Assembly (NCBI GenBank): GCA_011799875.1
Contig: CM022302.1
Span: forward strand, 103,729,230-103,793,229
DNA length: 64,000 nt
Direction: 5' to 3'
DNA from: Thinopyrum elongatum
Taxonomy: Eukaryota; Streptophyta; Magnoliopsida; Poales; Poaceae
In this document: positions 56,371-64,000 of the stretch, in pieces
Layout of the letters: each line of letters opens with the position of its first letter
Position numbering within the stretch: position 1 is the first letter of the stretch
Notes under the pieces: model-generated
The model's input: only the letters and a program-made list of their open reading frames with translations
What the model was told of the DNA's origin: nothing
The model's database searches: none
Made by a program: the position numbers and the translations under genes

Positions 56371-57177
56371 GAGGCCCCGAGCCACCCATCGACCCAGCAC
56401 CTCTCCACCTCTCCTCAGAACCACGCTCCACTCATCAGAGGGCCTCGGGAGGGTCTTCTTCCTCGCCTCCGGCCGCCCCGATCCGCTTCGGGCCCCGGCT
56501 AAATCCTCTCTGGTGAGTGAGCCCCCGCAGCCCAGATTCGGTCAGCAACCTCCTAGTCCACCACCTCTTCTAACCCGAGCTCCAATTCGATGATAGCAGC
56601 CCTCCTCGGCGAAATCCCTCATCGCCCGATGCCGCCGTCCGCCGGAGAGGAAGTGGCCGTCGACGTGGTGCTCCCCGACGCCTCCTTCCACCACCCACCG
56701 ATGCGGAATTGTCCCATGAGTGCAACCATACCCTTGCCCTCCTCTGGATCGCCGTCGATCGCCGCCGGCGATCATCGTTTGCTCTGTCGCCGGTGGGATT
56801 TTTAAACCTGACATGCGGGACCCCCTTGTCAGCCTCTACTCTTCTTCTTCAAACCGTTTTCTGAAGACGCCTTCAGGCAGAATACGTTTTCTCTTTGGTT
56901 TGGCGTATTTCTATCCGAAACGTTTTCTGTTTATTCAAACTAGCCCCTGGATAATTTTCTATTTATAACAGATTAGTCCCTGGACTAAAACCCTTATAAC
57001 TTTTAAACAAAAGATGATTTTGAGTTGATTCTTTTTCTGTCATCTCTATTTTTCTGTCTAGTTTTTTTATCATATTTATTTGAAAAATATTTGGAACTAT
57101 TTTTGTGCACGCACGGTATTTACGTTAGAATTCGATATTTTTATGTAACGTAGATATTTTTATGTAACTATTTTTGT

Positions 57178-58799
57178 GCCGCCAACTTCGCCGAGCTAGA
57201 CTCTGACTGCTCTGAACCAGGCAAGCATGTTTGAACCTTTGATATGATGAGTGTCTTTCATGTTTGCTTGAGTGGTTTTCTCATGGCATGTTTATATAAG
57301 CATTTGTTGAATGTTATATTTTCATGCAAGGTAAGTTGCTAGTGAGCTACAAAACTAGATGTGATCATAAGATGGTGAAACAACCTAATCATGTGGTGGC
57401 ATGATAGGTTGCAAGCTGGTATTGTTGGAGCATGCCAGTTCTAAATCAAACTGTTTAACTCCAGAGTTGACATGGATCGAGTCTTGTTCCCGTTCGCCTT
57501 CTTTTCGTACTGCCACACATTTTCTGCAAAGAATGCGGTTTAGTAAGTTGCAAACCTCTTTCCATGTACACACCAAATAGAGGGGCCGCGATGAGGGTTC
57601 CATGGCCCTGGATTAAAGCCCGTCATCCGGTCAGGGGGCATGGGTGTTTCCGGTTGGCACCGAGAGGGGGGCACCCCATAGAGCGTGCGATATAAATTTG
57701 ATCCCATGCTATTCGAGGTGTTGGCCTCCCCGTCTTAGAGTTTTTCCTGAACGCTGCCTAGGGTGATTCCTGGCATCGGGATGTTGAATGGGTGTGTACT
57801 GGTTAGATGTGTTTTCTTCTAAAATACCGTAGATGAAACTAGTCCTTGTGGCTACTGAAATCCGTTGGCTGTGGGTATAGAGTACAAACTCTGCAGAGTC
57901 AAAACCATTCGAGTAACCGAGTCCTCGGTCAAGGATGTTGGTTGACCGATCAAGTGTCAGTCTCAGTGTCAGTCCCAGTATCAGTCTCTGGAGAACAAAC
58001 TTGCTAACTGACAGTGGTAAAACCATCTGAATGTTATTCCTGTGGATGGACTAACCTGTTTATTATTATGTACCGAGTATTCCTTGGGATGGTGCTACTC
58101 CATGGACTACTCGAATTTGAATGATGAAATATAAGCCCTTTATGTGATGTCGCTCAGACGTCCGACTATGGCATTCTTGTGATTTACTTTTGATATAAGC
58201 CCTTTATGTGATGTCGCTCAGACGTCCGACTATGGCAATTCTTGTTATTTACTTTTGATATAAGCCCTTTATGTGATGTCGCTCAGACGTCCGACTGTGG
58301 CATTCTTGTTATTTACTTTTGATATAAGCCCTTTATGTGATGTCGCTCAGACGTCCGACTGTGGCATTCTGATTATTTACTTTCATTATAAGCCCTTTTC
58401 GAGATGTCGCATTCAGACGTCCGACTGTGGCACGTACTGTCATTTACTTTTCAGTATAAGCCCTTTATGTGGTGTCGCCCTGACGCCCGACTGCGGCATG
58501 TTAATTTCTTTCTACCTTTCGAGGCGTCGCTTCAGACACCCGATCAGTCTTCTGCTATTTTATTGGGATTTCGGGAGGACTACCGCCTGACTTCCTTTTT
58601 ATTTATCTTGCAGTGCAAACTTGTTACCTAAGTGTGTATTACCAAATTGCTCATGTGCATCATGTTTGCATTTGTTATATCTTATGTCCAAACTGTCTTG
58701 CGAGTACATTCAAAGTACTCACCTGGCTTGTTGATTTGGCCAGATGTTGACGAAGGCGATCTTATGGATGAAGAGTACGATAGCGAGTCCGACGCCTAG
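57178..58799 (+). other. E LTR: exon-like pair (to 57220, and 58744-58799) with GC-AG intron pattern
   Basis: The first segment encodes ANFAELDSDCSEP and ends CAG|GCAAGC at 57220, the same donor as in T1 and T2. The second follows TTGGCCAG at 58743 and encodes DEGDLMDEEYDSESDA before TAG 58797-58799. One plus two bases complete the joining codon, the same phase as in T1 and T2. The second segment is followed, as in T2, by an ACGCTTCCGCT phrase. The start of the first segment is unclear. Confidence 0.42.
58131..58540 (+). repeat. Minisatellite in E, about 64-bp unit, six copies plus a degenerate seventh
   Basis: Units begin ATAAGCCCTTTATGTGATGT at 58131, 58195, 58260, 58324, 58388 and 58456. 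The first four are near-identical; the later ones diverge. Each includes GCTCAGACGTCCGACTNTGG. Confidence 0.88.
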
Positions 58800-59196
58800 A
58801 GGAGTCCCAGTCAGTCCCTTGCGATCCTGGAGTTGGTCACTTGTATTATATACGCTTCCGCTACCCTTATGAAATCATCAAGCCTCACTCCGGCGCTTGA
58901 TGAGTTGTAAGATTTTGGAGTCATGTCACCCACTTCACTGTGACATATCCACCACCACTTTTATTGCGAGTCAGTAGTTCTGCCACCTTACCCTTTGTGT
59001 CATATCCGCCTTTATGTGTAATATTGGCGTGCTTGTAATAAATTGTTGAGCAGCCTCAGCTCAACCCTGTATAATATTTAGTACTACTGGATTTCTGTAT
59101 CAAGGAATTGTCTACCAGTAAGAAGGATTTTTCTGTACTGGTCTGACGGAAGGGGCGATTTTTCAATAAATGTTTATTGAAAAACTGGTCCTGACA

Positions 59197-59201
59197 GGCG
59201 G
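59197..59201. repeat. E target site duplication, right (GGCGG)
   Basis: Pairs with 55070-55074. Confidence 0.9.
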
Positions 59202-59603
59202 GTTCCAGGCTCTGAAGGTCCCCCTCAGCCCCAGGAGGGTGAAGTTGTGATTTTCACGGACCACCTACTCCGTGGCTTCTCACCGTCCGACTCAAAATTC
59301 TTCCGGGACGCGTTGAACTACTACAACCTTCATCCACAAGAAATTGGCCCCAACTGCGTTTCCAATATATGCAATTTTCAAGTATTCTGCGAAGTGTATC
59401 TTGGGGAAGAACCCTCTGTTGATCTGTTCAGGGATTAGTTTTACATCAACCGCCAAACTGAGATGTCAGATGGGCCCAGTCTTGAACTCGGAGGTGTTTC
59501 CATTCAAAGACAAAGAGATGTAGTCTTTCCTTCAGCCGCCCTACCCAGTCATCCCAAGGACTGGAATTTTACTTGGTTCTACTATAGAGACACCTTCCCA
59601 GCT
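59202..59603 (+). pseudogene. D1 ORF, second part (cut by D2)
   Basis: Continues the D1 ORF: VIFTDHLLRGFSPSDSKFFR, LHPQEIGPNCVSNICNFQVF, a TAG at 59436-59438, then QTEMSDGPSLELGGVSIQR and LPSHPKDWNFTWFYYRDT. It stops where D2 starts (TGTCATGG at 59604). The nonsense codon and two insertions show it is dead. Confidence 0.82.
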
Positions 59604-60407
59604 TGTCATGGACTTAACACGGCAGATGCCTTAGCGAAAGGACTTAGGTGTGGAGCCATCGCAACTAGGTTAGCTTGAAGGGGTTGAACGGGACAAAGGA
59701 CACAGAGAGTTTACCCAGGTTCGGCCCCTCTCAATGAGGTAAAAGCCTATGTCCTGCTTTCAGTTGTATTGCTGGAGTTTCGATTACAAGGGAGTGAATA
59801 CGCTTGACCTAGCTCTTGATTTATTGTTTTCCTAAGTTAACCCACCACCGGATCACCCCTTTATATACGCAGGTTGATGCCCGACGGCTTACAGAGTCCC
59901 GGCCAGCTCATACACAACGTGTCTGGCTCGGTGACTAACTAAGCTTGCCTTACAATACAAGTTAATCATATGGCGGTTCATCCTCTTGGGCCTCAAGTTA
60001 CCTCTGGGTCTTGGGCCTTCAATAGGCTTGCTTCATGACCCGCCATCTTCATCTTTAAGTCGCCAGTGGTATGACCCGGCCCCTCCTGGGCGGGTCATAC
60101 CCAATAGTTATATCCCCAACATTAGGCCCCAGGTTGATTTGAACTTGTTCACATCAATCTTCAGTACTTGACTTAGCAGAATCTTCCATCATCAACTTTA
60201 TGAACCTTTCTGTAACCCGCCATGACGTCAGTTCATAGAACCATGGTAACCCGCCATGACATCAGGCGCATTAATTACACGCAAACCCAGAATATCTCAA
60301 CAAATCTCTATCTTTAATGGACCTCCCGAAAATTGAGGCGTCTGTGTAGCCACATAATCATTTTTTCAGCCTCCTCGATTCCCGCGCATGCCATTTATCC
60401 ACCTCCT

Positions 60408-60415
60408 TATAAATA
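60408..60415 (+). promoter_or_regulatory. D2 TATA box
   Basis: TATAAATA in CCTTATAAATAGGG, matching D1 at 54036. A second TATATA-like site is near 59864. Confidence 0.62.
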
Positions 60416-61136
60416 GGGACAGGGGTCCTTTTCATTTTTCCCCCTTGCCTCCTCATCTTTGTCTTCTTCCTCGCAACGCCCACGCGCGCCCGAGCTCCGC
60501 AGCCGTCGACCTCGTCAACTGCCTCAACTCTGGCCGCTACATCACCCTGAACGAACCAGAGCACCGCGACACGCCGCCGCTGTCCAGCAGCATCAGTAAG
60601 CACTTCTCCTCCCACATAGCAGATCTCCATTAGGGTTTGCCCAGTTCATCGGAGTTCTTCTCGGTTCTTCTTTAGATCGAGTAGTTTTGATCTGAATATG
60701 ATACCAAATTTATGCGGTAGCAGTTTAGCACTCGTTTTCAATATCAGAATACATCCCCTCTATAAAAGATCTCATCTGAGCACACGAACTCTCTGCTGCC
60801 ATCACCTTAGGTTTAGAATTTATTTCATTTTCTGAACTGCTGCAGATCCAAAGTTATAGCGCCAATCTGTGAAATCTGTTTGGTCCATTACTTAGCAAAT
60901 CCTCACTTATAAATCTGAAGTGTAGCAACTGTCCGGGCGGCTTAACTGATAAATTGTGACCCGCCATATATCATTAGTCCCCTTTTAAGCCGCCAATATA
61001 TTTATCTTTATAACTCAGTGTTATCTTCAGGCTTAACATGTTGGCTCTTTATAGCACTTACTTTTGAATCAATGACCAGCTTATCAGCATAATCTCAAAC
61101 CGGCAATATTTTCTTCCTAGATCTTTCTTCGCAAAA

Positions 61137-62023
61137 ATGACCAAGACTGTCACTTCATGCAACTGGGTCGTCTCCCTGGTTACCGAGGAAATGTTGAACG
61201 AGTATGTCCAAACGGGCGTCTTAGCCGAAAAAGATGTCATCCATTGGAGGGTCCCAGGCACAGAAACCCCTCCTAAACCCAAAGAAGGTGAAGTAATTGT
61301 CTTTACTGATCATCTGCTCCGGGGTTTTACCCCTCCCGGCTCAAAATTCTTCCGCGATGTGCTGCACTTTTTCAAGCTCCATCCTCAAGATATCGGGCCC
61401 AATTCTGTTTCAAACATCTGCAATTTTCAAGTGTTTTGCGAAGTATACCTTCAACAGGAGCCCACTGTAGAGTTGTTCAGAGAATTCTATTACTTAAACT
61501 GGCAGACTGAGTTCACAGATGGGCCCAGCCTAGAGTTAGGTGGCATTTTGATTCAGAGGCGGAAAGAAGCCACCTTCCCAGCCGCCAAGCTGCCCAGTCA
61601 TCCTAAGGACTGGACCCAAACTTGGTTTTATTGTCAAGATACCTCTTCAGAAGGGGAAAACCCTCTGCCGGGTTACCGTGAGAGCCGGCTTAGCAACAGG
61701 CACCCCCTCCCCGATCGAATCAGCACAGCAGAGGGGGCGAAATATATGCCTGTCTTTTCAAAGATTAGAGCCTTAATGGCCAATGGTTTGACCGAAATCG
61801 ACCTAGTTCGATGCTGGGTCGCCTGGAGAATTATGCCATTAAGCCGCCGCTCCGGGTTGATGTGTGAGTACACCTGCGACTTAAAAGATCCGCAACGCCA
61901 CTGCCAGATACAGCTGACTGATGATGATATCAATGAAATGACCAAGTCTCTTCTGAATGAAAGTTTGGAAGATTGCAGCAATACTGGACTGAACCCCTTC
62001 TGCACTCTTAACAAGCCGCCAAC
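61137..62023 (+). CDS. D2 ORF exon 1: plant 'putative gypsy type transposon' domain protein
   Basis: The frame opens MTKTVTSCNWVVSLVTEE and runs through VIHWRVPGTETPPKPKEGEV, TDHLLRGFTPPGSKFFRDVL, LHPQDIGPNSVSNICNFQVF, the GPSLELGGI block, KDWTQTWFYCQD, LMANGLTEIDLVRCWV and LMCEYTCDLKDPQRH. This layout matches a protein family abundant in grass retrotransposons that I know as 'putative gypsy type transposon' (Pfam Transposase_28, from memory); its biochemical role is not known to me. I end the exon at KPPT (62023), where the donor appears mutated (ATAAGC where GTAAGC is expected); read-through gives a stop at 62049-62051. It is open throughout, unlike D1. Confidence 0.72.
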
Positions 62024-62096
62024 TATAAGCTTTAAACAATTTCCGGTTTAATCATTCGTTCACTTAAAACTGCCTTAGCCATTTTAACTTCCGCAG

Positions 62097-62699
62097 GCTG
62101 ATTCTCCTTTCTGGAACAAGAAGTTGCAAGATAAGCCGGCCAAGAAGACCCGGACAAAGCATAAGGCTCCTAAAAAGCCTGCCAAGAAGAAAACCGCCCC
62201 TCCGAGTTATTTAACTTGGATGATGACGAGTCGGAGGTAAAACTTGATTCCCTTAACTCATTTTTTGTACATCTTATTGACAATGATCACTATCAGGATG
62301 GCGCGGAAGGCAGCCATGCATATGGTGAAGAGGTAACTATCCTTTCCTCCGACTCAGAACCTCTGCCAAGACAGAAAGTTCGTCAAGCAAGCCGGAAAAT
62401 GAGGTTTTCTCACCCTTTAGCTTACTTGGATCCCAACTTTATTTTGAAGAGGCAGCAGCATGAAGCTTGCCGCACAACCTAGAACAGCGGAGGTGGAATC
62501 CTCTCCTTTGGCTTACCCAACACGCCGGTTCCTCGCAAACGCTATCCAGAGGTTTTCAAATTTTCAATTTAGCTTACCCCAAGGCGGGTCTTTTTCGCCA
62601 ACCTCTTAACCCATCTGATTCGAACTATCAGGGGACCTCTCATTCTTCTTCTGGCGACTCAACTGGGACTCAAGTTCCCTTGTTCAAAACTGTTCCTGG
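62097..62699 (+). pseudogene. D2 ORF exons 2 and 3 (Lys-rich and acidic), with frame damage
   Basis: Exon 2 (62097-62237) follows TTCCGCAG and is Lys-rich (KKLQDKPAKKTRTKHKAPKK), a possible nuclear localisation segment. A one-base shift precedes its acidic end (LFNLDDDESE), then donor GAG|GTAAAA. Exon 3 (62297-62699) follows CACTATCAG with GAEGSHAYGEEVTILSSDSE, LPRQKVRQASRKMRFSHP and LAYLDPNFILKRQQHEACR, then an in-frame TAG at 62479-62481, more open frame, and donor CTGG|GTAAGA. Exon limits are inferred from splice consensus. Confidence 0.5.
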
Positions 62700-62778
62700 G
62701 TAAGAAACACTCAAGCCTGTTTGCCTTAGTACCTTGCTCCATTAATACACTAATCTCATCATGAATTGTTATTTTCAG

Positions 62779-63235
62779 TACCATGGCCAAGCCCAGCAAG
62801 AAGCTTAAGGTTAACAAGCCGGCTAAAGATCCCAAGGTTGTTGACCCGGAGAAGCAGACCGTGTCTGAATCCATGCCTCGAACTTCAGAAACGGCTATGG
62901 ATGACCTGCCACCAGAAGAGCCCCTTGTCACTAAGGACACCATGGATGTTGATCTAGAAATTGCTAAGCCGCCCAGCCCCGCTCAGCCGGCTCAAGAGAC
63001 TGAAGATGTCATAGTCACTGGGACGGCTTATGCAGCACCAGGTAATCCCACCGTCTTATCCAAGCACAGCGCCAAAGAAGAATTTTCTGCTGTTGATAAG
63101 GGCAAGTGGAAAGTGGACTTGGAAGGCTATGCCCAGTTCAATGCTCAGGAGATTTATTCAGGCTATCTAAACCGCCTTCACACCAGTCGTGACTTTGAAG
63201 CCGGCCTGATCAACCTTATGAAGGAATGTTTTGAG
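62779..63235 (+). CDS. D2 ORF exon 4
   Basis: Follows ATTTTCAG (62778). It contains MAKPSKKLKVNKPAKDPKV (Lys-rich), a Pro/Glu-rich linker, GKWKVDLEGYAQFNAQEIYS and NRLHTSRDFEAGLINLMKEC, ending GAG|GTAACC at 63235/63236. No known domain recognised. It links the Lys-rich part to the coiled-coil exon downstream. Confidence 0.5.
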
Positions 63236-63379
63236 GTAACCACTATCATCTTTTCCATATATCTCTGCTAGCCACCAAGTCTACTGGATATGATAGAATT
63301 GAATATACTGTAGACTTCAAATAGCCTCTTTAATCTTTCATTACTGTCATAGCGTCTTGGAGTTGTAGAGTCAAAATGA

Positions 63380-63576
63380 GTAGCCCTCAAGGGCCGGCTT
63401 AAGCTGCATAGCTAAAACCGGGACTTCAAATTGTACTTCTCAACTTCGCATATGTAGCCCCCAAGGGCCAGCTTAAACTGACAAGTTAAGCCGGGACTTA
63501 TCACCATAATTGTGAATAAAATCCAAGTATGTAGCCCCCATGAGTCGGCTATAGTTATAACAGTGTAGCCGGGTCA
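63380..63576 (+). repeat. Three ~75-bp hairpin repeats in the D2 intron
   Basis: Starts at 63380, 63454 and 63531 (GTAGCCCNCAAGGGCCGGCTTA), each followed by a CCGGG-ending partner (for example GCTTAAACT...AGTTAAGC at 63471-63489). They lie in the intron 63236-63709. Confidence 0.65.
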
Positions 63577-63709
63577 TCATATAATTGTCTTCAAGAAAAA
63601 AGCAATGTGCATTAGCACCCAAGTGCCAAGTAAAATACTTGTATTATGCTTGGGACTTAAAATAAGATGATCATCAGAACGTCATACTGCCTGCCTTTTT
63701 ATGTGACAG

Positions 63710-63986
63710 GCTGAATTGAACATGAAGGAATCTCAAGTCAGTGATCCGACGCAAAACATTCAGACCTAGCAATCTGAGACTTCCAAGGCCAAATCAGAAC
63801 TGAAGACCGCTTTGGAAAATATTGAAAAACTGAGAAAGGACTTCAGTGCTGAGAGAAATGGCTGGGAAACCGAGAAGGCAGCTCTACAAAAAAGAGCAGA
63901 AGATGCTGAGGCTGCCCTTAAGCCGGTTACTGACGAGTTATCCGGCTTAAAACATCAAATCAATAGCATGACGGCCGCCATCTTTG
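63710..63986 (+). pseudogene. D2 ORF exon 5: coiled coil
   Basis: Follows TGTGACAG. It encodes AELNMKESQVSDPTQNIQ, a TAG at 63768-63770, then a long heptad-rich, Glu/Lys-rich helix (SELKTALENIEKLRK, WETEKAALQKRAEDAEAALK, DELSGLKHQINSMT), ending at donor-like TTTG|GTAAGC (63987). A coiled coil fits self-assembly, as in gag-like proteins, but that is inference. Confidence 0.5.
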
Positions 63987-64000
63987 GTAAGCGATAATAT

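Larger units (their letters stand above)
55075..59196 (+). repeat. E: solo LTR (4122 bp) of a chromovirus-type element
   Basis: Starts TGTAACACCCCAAAATTTTGG, ends GGTCCTGACA, and is flanked by GGCGG on both sides. There is no internal region, so this is a solo LTR left by LTR-LTR recombination. It contains a TATA box at 56363, a probable splice donor CTG|GTGAGTG at 56512, an exon-like pair (to 57220, and 58744-58799), a 64-bp minisatellite and polyadenylation-like AATAAA sites near 59036 and 59165. GC-rich shadow ORFs at 55892-56299 and 56542-56814 have no recognisable product. Confidence 0.9.
59604..64000 (+). mobile_element. D2: second copy of the D element, runs off the window
   Basis: Begins TGTCATGGACTTAACACGGCAG inside the D1 ORF. 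TATA box at 60408, leader with donor-like CATCA|GTAAGC (60597), and a multi-exon ORF from 61137 to beyond 63986. The far end and target duplication are outside the window. Confidence 0.72.

Noticed and set aside
58131..58540. CRISPR-like array
   Set aside because: The units are contiguous 64-bp minisatellite copies without unique spacers, in a plant LTR.
58273..58590. 105-codon ORF across the minisatellite
   Set aside because: It is a by-product of repeat units with length not a multiple of three over the whole array; no independent support.

Overview
The window is gene-poor, repeat-dense plant DNA, almost certainly from a Triticeae grass (wheat, Aegilops or a close relative). The evidence is the set of long-LTR Ty3/Gypsy elements with plant PBS types (tRNA-iMet and tRNA-Asp), LTR ends such as GGAGACGTATCA and GGACGTATCA that I know as very common in wheat, a grass-type Helitron end, and many C-to-T losses at CpG and CHG-like sites. 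I see no intact host gene, rRNA, tRNA or CRISPR. Every coding segment is retrotransposon-derived or a captured gene fragment.

Layout, left to right. (1) 1-6383, minus: T1, a Tekay-like chromovirus truncated by the window edge, with a complete LTR (2396-6383) and a large internal deletion. (2) 6384-7509: unassigned, partly GC-rich. (3) 7510-11605, minus: G1, an Athila-like Gypsy (RNase H, RT, protease, gag, tRNA-Asp PBS, part of an LTR). (4) 11606-12656 and 42978-44430, plus: G2, the 3' part of an Athila-like element, split by a Helitron. (5) 12657-42977, minus: a non-autonomous Helitron of about 6 kb net, carrying pieces of a Midasin (MDN1) gene and a GC-rich tandem repeat. (6) 17963-42305, plus, inside the Helitron: T2, a chromovirus present as LTR-internal-LTR-internal-LTR, flanked by one 5-bp target duplication (CCCAT). 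(7) 44431-46612 and 50050-53216, minus: C, a non-autonomous Athila-type element with an acidic ORF, interrupted by fragments A (46613-48515) and B (48516-50049). (8) 53217-64000, plus: two copies (D1, D2) of an element with a spliced ORF of the plant 'putative gypsy type transposon' kind; D1 is split by a solo LTR (E, 55075-59196, target duplication GGCGG) and by D2.

Insertion order that can be read directly: G2, then the Helitron, then T2, then the T2 tandem duplication; and D1, then E and D2. The T2 duplication is best explained by unequal crossing-over between its LTRs: the outer ends share one target duplication, both internal copies share the same 11-nt deletion of the LTR/PBS junction, and the middle LTR looks LTR3-like on its left and LTR1-like on its right.

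The most novel candidate is a pair of exon-like segments inside the LTRs of three chromovirus-type families (T1, T2, E). A short acidic segment ends at CAG|GCAAGC, a strong GC-type splice donor. About 1.4-1.6 kb further on, an acceptor opens a second acidic segment (Tyr-rich in T1 and T2) in matching phase that runs to a stop. This is inference from sequence only; splicing was not tested. All family and domain assignments come from reading motifs by eye, without database searches.
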